From Hofstenia miamia (lineage: Eukaryota; Xenacoelomorpha; Acoela), in NCBI GenBank assembly GCA_004352715.1, contig SCFE01000051.1:1729500-1793499 (forward strand): a stretch of 64,000 nucleotides of DNA, given 5' to 3'. The first letter of the stretch is position 1; every line of letters starts with the position of its first letter. The notes beneath the pieces were generated by a model, which had not been told where the DNA came from, did no database searches, and worked only from the letters and a program-made list of their open reading frames with translations. The translations under genes were made by a program, and so were the position numbers. This document shows positions 34,618-48,441 of this stretch, piece after piece.

Positions 34618-36306
34618 GTGAAATTGAAGCAGTGTTTTTCCTACAGATAGTAATCTTGAAAATTGATTCCAAAATATATTCAGCAGGAAATTTCTGATTC
34701 AAAATTAATTAAAATTAGTAAATTAAAGTGTTTAAAGCTCTTTTCTTAACTCAAGAATTTTCGACTTCAAAAGAGGCATTCTCCATGACAGCGTTTCTTA
34801 AAATTTTACTGTAATATTGCTTATTCAATAAATTAATATTCTCCATACAAAAATGAAAAATTGCGAATAAAATATCTAAATGCGAAAATAACTTATAAGC
34901 AAACCAAGATACTTACTAAACTTAATATTGGTTTGATGTTTAACAGATAACATACATTGGAACACTCACTATTAAATACAACGTGTACACTCAATTCAGA
35001 AGAGAGAAAACAAGGGAAATTTGAAAAACAAACATATCAGTGTTGTCTAGGGTCACTGGGTGTGTGGAAATTGAGGGACCATAACTTTTAATTTTAATAG
35101 TTATACTCAAAGTAATTTTTTACTACAATATGAAAGCGCAATAGGCAGAGTTGAAAATGGTCCGGTCTTTAGTATGTGTAAATAATCGGTCCTATTCGGT
35201 GCTTTTAAATAATATCCATTTCACACCTCATACTCCATACTCAAATGAAATTAGATGCAAACTTGGCGTACTTTAAATTAAGCCATGGATGTAAATTATT
35301 CAATCAAATAAATTACCATTAACTTAGAGGAATTGCGAATAACAGCATAGTGAGGACATAATAGTCAGGGAGTTCTCATGGAAGAGTCGCATCCAAATTT
35401 AAATTTTAGACGTAAAAATAATATATCATTATAATTTAAGTCGATGATATGCTCGCAATGTAAGGATGGCGTTTTTAACGTACTCACCAATTGGACCAAA
35501 CAGTCCAGATTTTCACAGTTTAAATAGTAAATGGTCCGGTCCTGATATATTCGGTCCGGGAAAAGGGGACCATTTCTAATTCTGACCACATGCCTTTCTC
35601 AAATTCAACATGTTATTTCTCACATTTATATATGAAGACTACGAATTAGAAATTGATTAATAATGCGGCACTTAAGATTGAGAAGGTATAAATTAAGTCT
35701 GAAGTATTTGCTCATTAGGCCTGGCGATATAATATCTAGTCAACGCAAAGATAGAAGTCCGCTCTCTAAAAATGTTTTAATAGTTTTCAGTGATTTAAAA
35801 AATCACTTAATATTGGAAGATGTTATCCCCCAGATGTAACTAAACCAGGGTTATACTTTAAACAATAAAATTTTAATTTAATGAACTTTGCATATGTAAA
35901 TAAAGAAATGTTTATATTTAAAAATAAAAAGGAAAGATTTATTTTGTAACTGCCAATAAATTGCACGTGTCATCTAGAAATAGCAATCAGCTCAGGTAAT
36001 TTCAGCAATTGTATTAATATGAAATGTATTCTTGTGTCAATTTCCTACAAGACTACTCTAAGTAACTAAGAGCTCATTCATGTAATTAACTTCAAGTATG
36101 TAACGTTGTCATTGTGCTTTTGACAAGAAACAATGAAGGAAATTTTTATAAACTATCACAGAAAATCTCTAACAACATAATATAAATGCTGCCGTGAAAA
36201 TAAAAACGATGTACTACGATTGCCGTCTATAATTTTCTAAAATTTGAGAATATCATTTTTAATACTTTTTGTTTTATGAAATTTTTAAAGTGTCATTGAA
36301 CTAAAC
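34615..36306. other. non-coding DNA
   Basis: No gene. AATGGTCCGGTC occurs at about 35156 and 35530, with an inverted GGGGACCATT at about 35566, possibly ends of a small unidentified repeat. Confidence 0.35.
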
Positions 36307-36377
36307 ATGACTAAGATAAAAGAGAGAGAAAGAGTTCTTGATCTTCTGATGCAAGTGATTGAAACAAAAGAAATAAA
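36307..36377 (+). CDS. Possible short first exon, unrecognised
   Basis: An ATG at 36307 opens a helix-prone frame (MTKIKERERVLDLL, then MQVIETKEIK) that runs straight into a good donor, AAATAAA|GTATGT, with GT at 36378. The length (71 bp, ending in phase 2) would suit a small first exon. No partner exon was found downstream, and such patterns arise by chance. Confidence 0.22.
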
Positions 36378-39300
36378 GTATGTGTTAGGACTCAGTTAAA
36401 CTTTATTGTGCTTAACAATTTTGAGAAGATGGAAGTTTATTCTAAAATCAAACGTTGAAACAAGTTGCTTACATTTATTAATTTCATAAACAACATTCAC
36501 TAAGAGATCCAAGAATTAGCTTGAATTGATGTATTACTTTATTTTCCAGTAGAAACTGTGTTTAAAGATAAGCTTTTTAATAAAAACATCTAATAACAGT
36601 GGAACTTAATGCCGATTAAACTCGTCCTCAATAATATATATTGCATACATATCATCTTTATAAAAGTTTTTACGTATGCTTCAAATCAAAATGAGGTCTT
36701 TTATTAGGCTTAGGTATTGGGCACTAAAAAATGAGAATTTATTATTTTTATTTCCAATGATATTTTTTAGTAAAAAAAATATTGGAAAATGATAAATTGT
36801 AAATCACACAATTTATTGTCATAGAAATTAAATGTCTACACTATGGGCTATATTTGCAAACAAAACGGAAAGTTGGCTTTATTCTACACTGAAAATAGAA
36901 AATATATACAAAAGTACTTTAAAAAATAAACCCACTTTATATTTCAAAGATTCCAGGGATCAACAATGACTTAGTAACAAACAGAAAATAGCTTAAAAGA
37001 TCTCAAAAGCTGCTGGGGATTAAAAAAAAATTATGTCATACTTAGTTTATTACAATTAGAGCATGAATTTCATATAATGTAAAATAATTCAAGAACTTTT
37101 TAAAACAAATAAAATGTCAACAGGTATTGGTCAATAGCATAAAATTTCAATTTCAATAACTATTTCTCGTTTGCAAAATTTTTAAGAAAATTTTCACAAA
37201 AAAAATTTTACAAATGATGGTGAAGACCGTTGCGCTGAATGCAATATTTATCAAAATGCAATATGATAAAACAAATTGAAACGTGTTTGAAGTTATTACA
37301 AAGTTGTACATGTACATGTCTAAATTTAAAATATCATTGCCTTTAATGGTCACAATTTTTTTCGATGAGACTAATAAGAGAAAATAATTTAAGATCAAAT
37401 ATAAATATAAATCGGGAGAAATTTTTCAATAGTCGTTGAACACTAAACATCTACATCTATAACATTTTCAAATGAAAACTTCTATGATCTACTTGTCTAC
37501 AGTACAAGGGATAATTTTTTTGCAGTTATGGTAACAGACTTTACGATTTCAATTCGAATATTGATGAAACTGCAGTACAAAGAAAGATGTGTTTGAACTT
37601 AGATAGGACGACTAGCGGAGTTATACATTATATACCATTTGTAAATATTGAAACATATATTGAAATTTCAAATAGTACGATGTATATTAAATATTGCCGT
37701 TGGTCTACAAAGACCCATACAGGGTTTTCGAGTCTAAATCAAGTCATTTGTCCTGAGTTTTTTGAAGATCGAGTGTTTAAAATTGTAATATTCCGAGTTT
37801 TTAGAGTTAAAAAATTTATTTTTAATTGATATAGAAACTGAAGCTTAATACAATTATTTTTTATAATATTTTCAAATGAATTTTCAATAGAGTTCGAGTG
37901 TTTATATGATTTTTCTTCAGACTTCTTTCAATCGAGCTTTGCGAGTCATACGAGTTCAAGTTTTATTAGTATTAGTACTTGAAAACCTCGGAACCAAACT
38001 TATTTTGTTTTTGCCAGGATGGACATTTATTTTCTATCCAATTTTTTTATTGCATTTTGATGCAGTATATTCTTTGATATAATGGACCGATACATTTTGG
38101 TCAAATTTCAAAAATATTTTTGTCTCACCAAACTCCAAATCTGATCAATTTTGTGAAACGTTCATTGTTGCTTTTTTTGCGGATTTCAATACCCTACAAT
38201 AAAGATGTTGAGTTATGATTACCAATGACAATAAACTACAACATGTAATCAAATGTAAAGTCAAATCACTGACTTGCCTTACCCACCCCAAGGCTTGCTA
38301 GTGTACCGGCACTTCTGAATTTAGTACTACACCACTAAATAAAGTTGAAGTGTAGCATGAATACAGAGTGGTTTACACAATTGGAGACATGGCGAGTTTT
38401 CTCCTTCCCTCCTGCTTTCGACATTGATTTTGATTGAATAAATTTTAAAAAATTCGTAAAATCTAAAAAAATATTAAAACTAAGATGATGTGATGCATTT
38501 TCTGGATATATTTCTTCAAAATTGCGAAAATTTTATTAATAGAACACTTTTGAATTTAGCCATTTGTTTTGGTGTAATAAAATATTTTTGTTCATTTTTT
38601 TCATTTTTTTCAGGTTTAAGCAAAAAAATCCGACATTGATTCATAACACTACTTTATATTAGCTGGTTTATGCTTTCTATCATAGATTCAAGAGAAATTG
38701 CAAAAAATTTTACATTTCAGTTTGAGTACATTTTATACCTTTAACACACATTCTTTTGTAATAAGATGAATAGTGCATACTTTATAGTGATATATACGTG
38801 AAAAGCATAATGGTGATTCACTTTTTCAAACAAACATTGTTATAACTTACAAGTCTAAAATTAGTGTGTTCTCTTGAATAAAATTTTTTTTTCAAATGTT
38901 TTCTAGATTAATAATTTCCGAAAGATCTTGTATACTTTGAATTCAAAAATTTTAAAACGCTGTTATCAATATAGAGCCCTCTCAACTTCAAAAAAAATAT
39001 TACATCTTGGTTGCTAGTGCCTTTTAGTTTGCAATTGATACTCGCAAAAAGCCTGAAGATTCAGACGATAAGGGAAATACGAAGCTGAGTGCAGACGATT
39101 TTACATTTATGGCAAGTGAGAGATTTTTAAGTGTTTTATTCACACTTAGGAAGTCCTTATCAATCTTAGATAACATTAATTCAAAAAAATGTAAATGTAA
39201 ATTAGTAAGGTGATGATTAAAAATCGTGCGTTTTGAAGTGTTCAGATAAAAAATACAAAGCTTGTGTCTGTACCTGTGCTTGTTTGACTCGTTGCCTATG

Positions 39301-41860
39301 CTCCTAAGAACGAGGTCGAACTCTCTACTTCCCCGTATAAAAAACTGTCTCTTATCACAAGAGTTGTAGACTTGTCTCTTCTACCCAAATAAACCAGATC
39401 GAAACATTTGAAGTTTTTCAGATCCGACGACAAAACCACATTCCCAAATCGGTGATATCGATCTACCAGCTTCCCAACCAAGCGAGTGCTGATTTTTAAT
39501 AATGAATATACCAGGCGTTTTTATAAATTAACAAGTATAACTCGCTTCTTGCGGAACGAATTAAGCCCGTCCCACTAGATTTTTTGAGGAGAAATTACCT
39601 TCCCTCTCAAACATGTAGGTGAATTTATTGACCTGACCCGCATACGCTGTGGGTCCGCAGGGGAAATAATTAGTTTACGCCATTACAAAACAACAATATA
39701 AATGAAATGCAATTATCCAATACGATGAAAATCTCATTAATATTACCTGTTTTTTATCGTTGATATATTGTGATACAATGGAATTTACATTTATTTTTGA
39801 AAGCGCATGCACCGGTTAATGATCCTGTACAGATTACAACTGGTCGATGATAAAATTTGAGATAATGAAAGTTGAAAAATTGTAAAATTATTTTTAATAA
39901 AAAAAATCTATTTTAGTATTTTAGATTAGTTGTAGCTGCTTGGTATTTGCAATCAACAGCTAAGTTCATAGGTATGACCATTTAACAATATGGGTCTAGA
40001 TAAATGCCAGTGGATAGATCCTTGCCTCTAAAAACGGGGCCATGTCCAACATTGGATGCTACTTTAGAAACTGTTTTATTTACAAATCGCAAATTTTATT
40101 AATTTATGAACTATAGCTTACTGCATACAGTGCAAACCTGGACAATGTCAATCGTTATGTCCTTACTACTGCATTTTGTTTCATTTGTGTGAGCTTATAT
40201 GTAAAACAGAATTATATATTTGTCTACGTATGAAAATATAATACTAGTATAATCCAAATTATAAAGGAAGTTTTAATTGGAGGTCACATTGAATACTCGT
40301 CAAAGTTGTTGTTTACTTTGCTAAATTTGTAAACTAATTGCAACAAAAGTGAATTTATATTCAATTTTTTGTAATTTTTAAATGATCAAGTAAAGTTGTT
40401 CAATTGCATTATTTACAAAAACCCTAATGTACAGACACTCTTCTGATATATGGTTTCTTATACATGAATTTGTTAACATATGGTTCGTAAGAGGTGCTAT
40501 CTCCTTCTTACTAATTTCAGATTGTGCAGACATTTTAGCACGTATGGATGCATGTATGATAGTTGTAGTGAGAATTAAATATGCAATCTCATTAGCATTA
40601 ACCATATTTTCTCAACTCAATAATTATGACTCCATTTCTTTCCTACTGAACTGGACAAAGTAGTAATACTCTTGACCAGTGGCATATTTAGGTTTCTAAA
40701 TTGGTAAAAACATCTTAAAGCCAATTTTCTATATTTTGACAGTTCATGGTCATTGTATTGAGATATTCCCTTATCAGAAATTTCTGGATATGCCAATTCA
40801 CTCCACAAGAACTCATTATCAGCTTAGCACTGTTTAAGCATTAGTTATCAAAGTTAATGCAAGACAAAAATATTAAAAATTGTTCGCGATAGAAGGTGCA
40901 AACTTACGCATAGTTTACTGCACTTGGGATTTGGAAATAAAAATGGTTGTTCTGTGAAAATTAAGATTTTAAAAATTGAGCTGTTACGGAAATTTAAGTC
41001 TTAAGACCGTTTGTTATTTCCATCCCATTACAATGGTAAGTCATAATTCTACGCCAAGATATTAATGGGTAGCGTACGCGTTTGTATTTGAGTGTTAGAA
41101 TAAAAAGTCGAAATGCCGCACTAGTCAACTTAGACTTGCACTCTTATTGTGGAAAAACATACGCATGTATTGATAAAAATGCAAAAACTATTGCGAAAAA
41201 TTACGTGGTTATTAAAAAAAGTAAAAGTCGTACCTGAGCGTATAAGACGTACTAAGAACACGATAGAGATCAAAATTGCGATCTTAATAGCCATTATTGC
41301 CTATTAACGTACATTAAGTAAACGATGATTCAGTTGGCTCAATCATTTGTGTTGGTGTATTTAAAAGAAAGAATCTTTCATCGGTTTCACCGCTAGAGGA
41401 GACACAGAATCCGATTGGTCAGCTAATATTTGTCAACGAATAACAAACAAGCAGCATGCGTACGTGCAAATTGTTAGCAATCAATAATTATTTAGTCAGC
41501 AATTCACCATCTGGAGAAACTGATGAGAAAAGTGGTTATCGGCTTTTATTTAATATCTGAAGGAGCTTTTGATACTCTTTCAAAGAATAATGCATCTTGG
41601 ATAAATAGCTCAAATTTAATAATTTACTGTAGCATGAGTAATTAAAAAAAGTTATTTCACGTGTTCAAAAGCATTTGAAGTTCCTTCCTAAAATTTTATC
41701 ACTCATCATCAGGTTACGTATGACAAACCTTTTACTAATACAAATATAAATTTAGCTGCTTGCTAGCTGTATAAATTCCCACGAATATTTCCCAAAAATA
41801 TACCAATTCAAATTTAATTGAAATTTTCGATGCGGTGTTTTCTAGTAGAGCTGATATTCG
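36378..41860. other. long non-coding stretch
   Basis: Open frames at 37587-37829, 39296-39481 and 40378-40808 are short and unrecognised. I see no repeats or RNA genes that I can support. Confidence 0.35.
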
Positions 41861-41946
41861 ATAATATATATATATATATATATACATATATATATGTATA
41901 TATATATAGATATATATATATAGCTATATATATATATATATATATA
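41861..41946. repeat. Imperfect (TA)n microsatellite
   Basis: TA units with occasional C and G interruptions run up to the left end of a hAT-like MITE. Confidence 0.9.
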
Positions 41947-42255
41947 CAGGGGCGGACACAGAGGGGGGTTTTGGGGGTTTAAACCCCCCCTTAAATCAGA
42001 CGCTCCAAAAAAATTCTTACTAAATTGTTTCTCTACTACTCTGTTCACTTATAGTTCTTTTGGTGTGCAATGTGATAGTGTGAAAGTATTCAATCTTTGA
42101 GAGCTTTTTAAAAGAAGAATCTGAGTTTTAACCTTATTAATCTATATTTTTAGTATTTAGTGTTCTTCTTTTACTTGTTCTTATATTTTACTTTTAGGTT
42201 TTAGGTGTAGGATATTTTAAACCCCCCTGTTATTAGAATTCTGCGTCCGCGCCTG
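41947..42255. mobile_element. 309-bp hAT-like MITE inside (TA)n
   Basis: The left end CAGGGGCGGACACAGA pairs with the inverted right end CAGGCGCGGACGCAGA (13/16 identical or better). Both subterminal regions then carry runs of G and C with GTTTAAACCCCCC. CAGGGGCGGA termini are typical of hAT-superfamily elements. Both flanks are TA repeats, so the expected 8-bp target duplication cannot be told apart from the microsatellite. No ORF. Confidence 0.7.
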
Positions 42256-42426
42256 ATATATATTATTTTAAAATCATCAGAATAGAAATTCGTTCACAAA
42301 ATCGGTTTCTAAAACAATTTTAAAAAGTTTTATAAGGGCCAACAATACAAACAAAAATACATTCTAGTGTTGAACTTTTTCAGTAATGTATATTTGAATC
42401 GACTATTTTAGCTGGAGATTTATATA

Positions 42427-42760
42427 CAGTGCTGTGCATAAGTATGCGGACACTTAACTTGACAAAAAATTTTTGGCAGTGATTAGCAGAATAGCTTTGA
42501 TTTTTTGCAATTGGGTTAATCTTATCCTATCACCCTGAAAAGGAGTCCCCTAAAACTATTTTAGTAAATATGCATGGTATGCAAAATATAACACAAAAAT
42601 CGTATTCAACATGAAAAACTTAGTATATTCACAATTTTCTGTAAAAATTTATTTAGAAGTTTCTGAAATATTGATCGTCAAATCTTATGCAACACCCATT
42701 ACATTGATAATTGAGATGCAAATTTCATCATCTAGCTGCTGGTTTACAAAAATTATAAAT
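42427..42760 (+). mobile_element. Possible Tc1/mariner-type element end
   Basis: TACAGTGCTGTGCATAAGTA beside TA at about 42425 resembles Tc1-type terminal repeats, which often begin CAGTGCTGTG. A weak inverted partner, TCTTATGCAAC, lies near 42683, but no full right end or transposase sequence was found. The right boundary given here is a guess. Confidence 0.25.
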
Positions 42761-42817
42761 GAAATTATCTACTTACATATATAGGCATGTATTTATATAT
42801 TATATGTACAAATACAT

Positions 42818-42847
42818 AAACAAGTATATATATATATATAGATATAT

Positions 42848-42889
<42 letters not shown>

Positions 42890-42911
42890 TATATATATAT
42901 ACATATATATA
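42818..42911. repeat. (TA)n microsatellite
   Basis: Long TA run with a few GA interruptions. The tyrosine/isoleucine ORF across it is an artefact. Confidence 0.9.
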
Positions 42912-44579
42912 TTCACTCATTTATTAATGCTCCACATTACTAGTTATATTTAGCGAAAATTTATGTACTTGCAAATGCAATAAATTTTTTAGTGCTATTT
43001 CTTTTACAAGAACTTCGGTGCATAACATACACTGGAAAACATACTTTGTGCAGTGATATATCTGAATGTGGAATCCTCGCCGAGAAAATATTTAGTCTTC
43101 TAATCAAATATGTTGGAAAGGGAAGAAATGTTAATGGTGATAGTTTTCTGTAGTGGAAAACTTTGCAACTGCTTATTTGCAAATAGATTTGCGTAATTCG
43201 ACAAAACAGACTAGAAATTCCTGATCAGCAAAGGGTATTAATAGAAGAATATGAATTGATTCACGAAACTATAACTCGAATAGTTTAAAATTGTGTTCTT
43301 ATTGGGACAGAGTATCAAAATCAATTCCCCTTGTATCTTAAATGCATCAAGCCCAAAATAATGCCACACATCGAGATGTTGATCAACTTTACAACTCAAG
43401 AAAAAATGCTCTTGATAACCTTGATAACTTCGATAGACTTGTTCGAGGATAGAGCTCAAATCATTTGCATGACGCTGACTATGTTGATGTAATTGCGGCC
43501 AATAAACTAATGAATGCAAAAGTCTATCAAATGATTATCATTATACACTTAACAAGGAATTGTACTGTCAAAATTGATGCGAAAAAGAACATTCAATGAT
43601 TGGAAATTACATGTAAGCTTCTACTTCAGCAGTTTAGAGCACATCTGTTTAATCTATATAGTATCGTTGTTAATTTGGCTCTAGAATTCACAAAAAAGGC
43701 AAGAAAGGCGTGTGCTTACTGTTCAAGGTTCATATATTCTGATCAAAAATTTCACATTTTAGATTATGATCCATGGAAACGAAACCAACCTAAACTTTAA
43801 TGCTAAGAGAGACTTTTGGTTGAATTTATGAAGTAGAACACCATAAAGAATGAGTTGGTTCAATTTGTTTTCAACAACTCCCACTTTGCATGGTAGACAG
43901 CAAACTGAAAAAAATCATTTCTCAAAATATAATCCTTTTCCATTTTTAATTGAAATGTCCAGCAAAACTTATATTCTTTAACATAAAACTTTTCTAAATT
44001 TATACTTTAAAGCACCAACTTAGCATTAATTATAATATGCGTTCAAGAATTATCACAGAATTTCAAAGAACTTAAATTTTAAATTTAGTTTCACTTCCAT
44101 GGGGAATGAATAAATTGCTCACAATTATTCATGCAAATGTGTATATAATTTATGAATATACACGTGAAGATTTTCACTTTAAAATCTATATTAAAAGATA
44201 CATTTAGACAATCTGGGAAAAACGAATTGGGCCTTGAAGAAATGCAAAACAAGGATCCTGTAGGTTAGTTTCTGTTTTTTTATTAATTTATTAATAAATA
44301 TATGAAGATATTCATAAATCTTATATCAAATGACACAAGGACACACAACTACAAACATCACTACAAAAATCACAGGTCATCTAAATCAAAATCGAATTCA
44401 AAAAGAATTTCATCTATTAAAATTGAAATAAGATTAAAATTGGTGATTAAACAGAAAAGTTGTTTTAACATGAACATTTTCTAATGCATGCAATTTTAAT
44501 TAATTTTAAGTGTAGTTAATTGTATTTAAAATTGTATTTAAATTTGTTCCCAAATTGGTTTTGAATCGGATCTGGAATT
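42912..44579. other. non-coding DNA
   Basis: The patch 43310-43520 is open on both strands for some distance and has protein-like fragments, but neither strand matches a family. No gene is supported. Confidence 0.3.
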
Positions 44580-44654
44580 ATATATATATATATATATATN
44601 NNNNNNNNNNNNNNNNNNNNNNNNNNNNNNNNNNNNNNNNNNNNNNNNNNNNNT

Positions 44655-44687
<33 letters not shown>
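44580..44687. repeat. (TA)n with a 54-bp gap
   Basis: TA runs on both sides of the Ns at 44600-44653; the gap probably represents uncollapsed repeat. Confidence 0.85.
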
Positions 44688-44688
<1 letters not shown>

Positions 44689-47595
44689 CTAGATTTCAAG
44701 ACAAATATATGGCATAAAGAACTAAATTTCTATACATATGTTATAAACAATTGTTTCTTAGCCAACTTTCAATAAAAAATTAACAATTTTTCAGTAAATA
44801 GAAGAATTATTGCAAATTAGTTGTAAAAACTATATTATTTTGAAATATTTTCAGTATTCATAAATATTGGTTCCATGCATAAAAATTTCAAAAATAATTG
44901 TAGTCTAAAACCAAAACTTGAAATATACATTAATATAATCAAAATCATGTTTCATTAAATTATGTTTCAATGAGGTAATATTGATATACTGATATAAATT
45001 TACAAACACCTATTTTGGTAGTATTCATAATCTTTTAGTCAAAAAATTTGAGTTGGAGTGGAAATGGATCCCAAACAGTCACAACATAATTTTTTATTCA
45101 GTCACTAACAAAATAACAAAGCTTGTGGGTCGGGACTACCGTTAGAGTTGTGCGTAGTGTTTTCAAGAAAATGTATATAATCTCTAGGCATTATAATTTT
45201 TGATGAATTTTTATGATCAATTGTTTTAAAATTTTAACAAAAAAAATTGATCTGTTAGAACACTTTTTTTAGTTTTCAAAGTCAGTTTACAAAAAGTGCT
45301 TTATGTCTGTTGAAAAAGTGTCGAGATACATATGTGCAACAACAATATATTGATTTGTTTGTATCAACTTCTCATGAGCTTCCATTTATGTGATGAAATG
45401 AGACACAAACGCTAAAATTTAGAAGCCTACAGATTGAATCAACTAATACTAATAGCTGTTCCATTATTCCACATCACAGCTAAATCAATCATTTTTAAAA
45501 TGCTTCTTATGCTAATCTAATTTCCCCATTGTATCCTGAATTGCGGCTTTCTAAAAATGGCTTTTGTCCGAAACTACCAATTTTGAGATGTTTCAATTGC
45601 AGCAAACTCAATGCTAATCTATGGCTTTTGGACATAAAACTTGGTGAACTTCAGAACCATTATAAATCCTAAGAACCTCATTGATTCTAAAGGTCTTATA
45701 CTAGGAAATATCAAATGCACAAGCACTGAAATAATTTGAAATAATAGAAGCAATATACTATTAAAAATGTAACTCTGGTGAAGCCTATTACTACTGGATT
45801 GGGGCTAAGTTGATTTTGTCATGACATGCGTGTTCTTCTCATTTTTTAAACAGGCATAGCACTCTTTGTGAAAACAAATTGTAAATTTTTTTTAAATTTC
45901 AAACTAATTGATCATAGAATAAAAAAGTTTCACTATTTATGGGACAAGACAATATATAAAACAAACTACATAACCCTCACGCAGGCACTACCAAATTATA
46001 CTGTAATGTTTTACATCAATCATACACCAAATACATTAAATTAACTACATCAAAGTAGTATGCAAAAAGAATCACTTTTAAGGAGAATGTTTTGGATCAA
46101 TTGTTCAAAGATTTTGGTTCTGACCGAGACTTCCTCCAGTTTATTTCTTATGCTTCCTATCAATGACCTCACATATTAAAAATTTTCAATAATATTTAAG
46201 AACCTTAATTATTCAAGATCCCCACAATAATCTAAAAATCATTAATAGTAAATAGACTGTCATATAGTAGTGATTTTAAATACACTCAGTAACATGAAAA
46301 AGAGGACAACTGTTTTGTGAAAAAATTCTTATACAATCTAGGTTCCCATATTATTACAAAACCATCATTCTAATAATTCTAAAAATTCAATTGATTTTTA
46401 TCGACTAAATCTTGATTCCATATTTTTAATGCAACTAATTGATTATTAATTTTTGCAACATTTTGTATTCTTTTTATCAACATTTTTAAAAAAATCTTTT
46501 ATGCTAAATATAAAAAATTGAAAGATTCACAAAAAATCACGATGAGATCACTTGTTCGCATTAAAATAATATCTTCAGTTTATGAAATTAACATTTTTCA
46601 TCAGTTCTTCAGATTTATTGTCTAATTATTACTCCTCCCATTTTAATTAAAATTACTAATGCTAGCAATTAACACTTTCTCCATTATTTTAGTGAACATT
46701 GCTTTATATTATAAAAAAACAAAAAGCATTATTCTTATATAAAAATTCAATAATTCGCTAAAAATTGCTTAAATGTCAAAGATTGATTTTTAAGAATCTA
46801 TATAATATATAAGCCTCCCATCTACTAAACTTTAAATAACAACTGTACATTGAGGGAAAAAGTTTTAATAATTCTTCTAAAAAGCAACGCATTTGAAATT
46901 GCAAGTAAAAATATTATTTTGTTACTTTTTATTGAAATGATTTGATTTGTGTTCACTCAAGCTTTTTCGTCAGACACATCATTGCCAAATTCTACACAGA
47001 AATAAGAATGAATCACAACAATAAGAAATGAAAAATGTATAAAATATGAAGTTATCAAATTATATATTGATATTGTTGTTAAGAGCAAAAACAGCAGGTG
47101 CAAATTTTTCAAAATCGAATTTTTATATATTTTTGCTTTCGTAGATGTAGCATCTAACTGCTGGATGACTTTCCAAATAAAACATATATCTCTATGACCC
47201 AGAATTATTAATGCTAAAACATTGCATTATCTTTAATGATTTTATCATAGATCCGTTTTTCATGTTTTGTCATATGCAATATTTGAGCACTGAAACCGCC
47301 ATATATGAAGCACTAATGTTTAAATATTGTAGAAAAAATCGCATGAGGTAATACCTCACCAGATTTCTTAGGCTCGGACGTTTCCTCATTTTTTTCTTAT
47401 AATCTGATAAATTTCAACAAGAATTACCAATTTGAAAAATTTAGTTAAGTTTAAGAAAGCATACAAAGAAGCTCAACAAATAACCCTAGTAGTGATTCAG
47501 CTTCTTCATATCATAAAGTATCTTTGAAATTTATTAAAGAAAAGTACGACGAATAACAATTTTTTCAGTGTAGTCATAAAAGAATGTTAGACATT

Positions 47596-47600
<5 letters not shown>
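44688..47600. other. very AT-rich non-coding DNA
   Basis: I see nothing beyond short chance frames. Confidence 0.4.
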
Positions 47601-47636
<36 letters not shown>

Positions 47637-47848
47637 NNNNNNNNNNNNNNNNNNNNNNNNNNNNNNNNNNNNNNNNNNNNNNNNNNNNNNNNNNNNNNNN
47701 NNNNNNNNNNNNNNNNNNNNNNNNNNNNNNNNNNNNNNNNNNNNNNNNNNNNNNNNNNNNNNNNNNNNNNNNNNNNNNNNNNNNNNNNNNNNNNNNNNNN
47801 NNNNNNNNNNNNNNNNNNNNNNNNNNNNNNNNNNNNNNNNNNNNNNNN

Positions 47849-47884
<36 letters not shown>
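47601..47884. repeat. (TA)n with a 212-bp gap
   Basis: TA tracts flank the Ns at 47637-47848. ORFs across the gap are artefacts. Confidence 0.85.
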
Positions 47885-47885
<1 letters not shown>

Positions 47886-48441
47886 GTCGTATTTTTTTGC
47901 AGAATATAAGGCGTGCTGGTTCATAAACCGCAGATATATTTTCAAATATAATAAATACAATACGAATTGGATTATTATTGCTCATAAAGCAAAGCAAATT
48001 AGATCAGACTTTATTCTAATCATCAACAATAACTGTCAATTTTGCACAAAGAAGGATGCTAACTTTTTCAGTACCGGTAATTCTTTTTCTACGAATCTAT
48101 CAAATTTATCGTTTTTACATCGAAATTTAAGAAAGCAAGCTCATACACTGTTCATGCATAAGGTGCATTGGGAATTTTTTTTAAATAAAGGAATTTTCTC
48201 ACATTTATGTGCTCTTTATAGTTCAAAAAGTACACTGTATATATAATACGTAGCGAATTTAGCTAACTACCCCTGAAATTATTTCAATGGTTATATTATA
48301 TTTTTTAAATCCTACAAAGTTCTTTAGTCTCTCAAGACCATAAATATGTAAAGCTCAACAAGTGTGTTGAAACTTGATGCCCTAAAATTAACTAGCTTTA
48401 TTTAGTTAGTGAATGTACAATCCATCATATCTGTATACAAA
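47885..48441. other. no supported gene; one 120-codon open frame
   Basis: The plus frame 47884-48246 has fairly protein-like composition (INNNCQFCTKKDANFFSTGN, KQAHTLFMHKVHWEFF) and a gcag acceptor-like site near its start. It begins at a gap and matches no family I know. Confidence 0.25.

Noticed and set aside
43238-43520. Overlapping coding-like frames on both strands
   Set aside because: Neither strand gives a recognisable domain, and the plus frame is interrupted; insufficient support.
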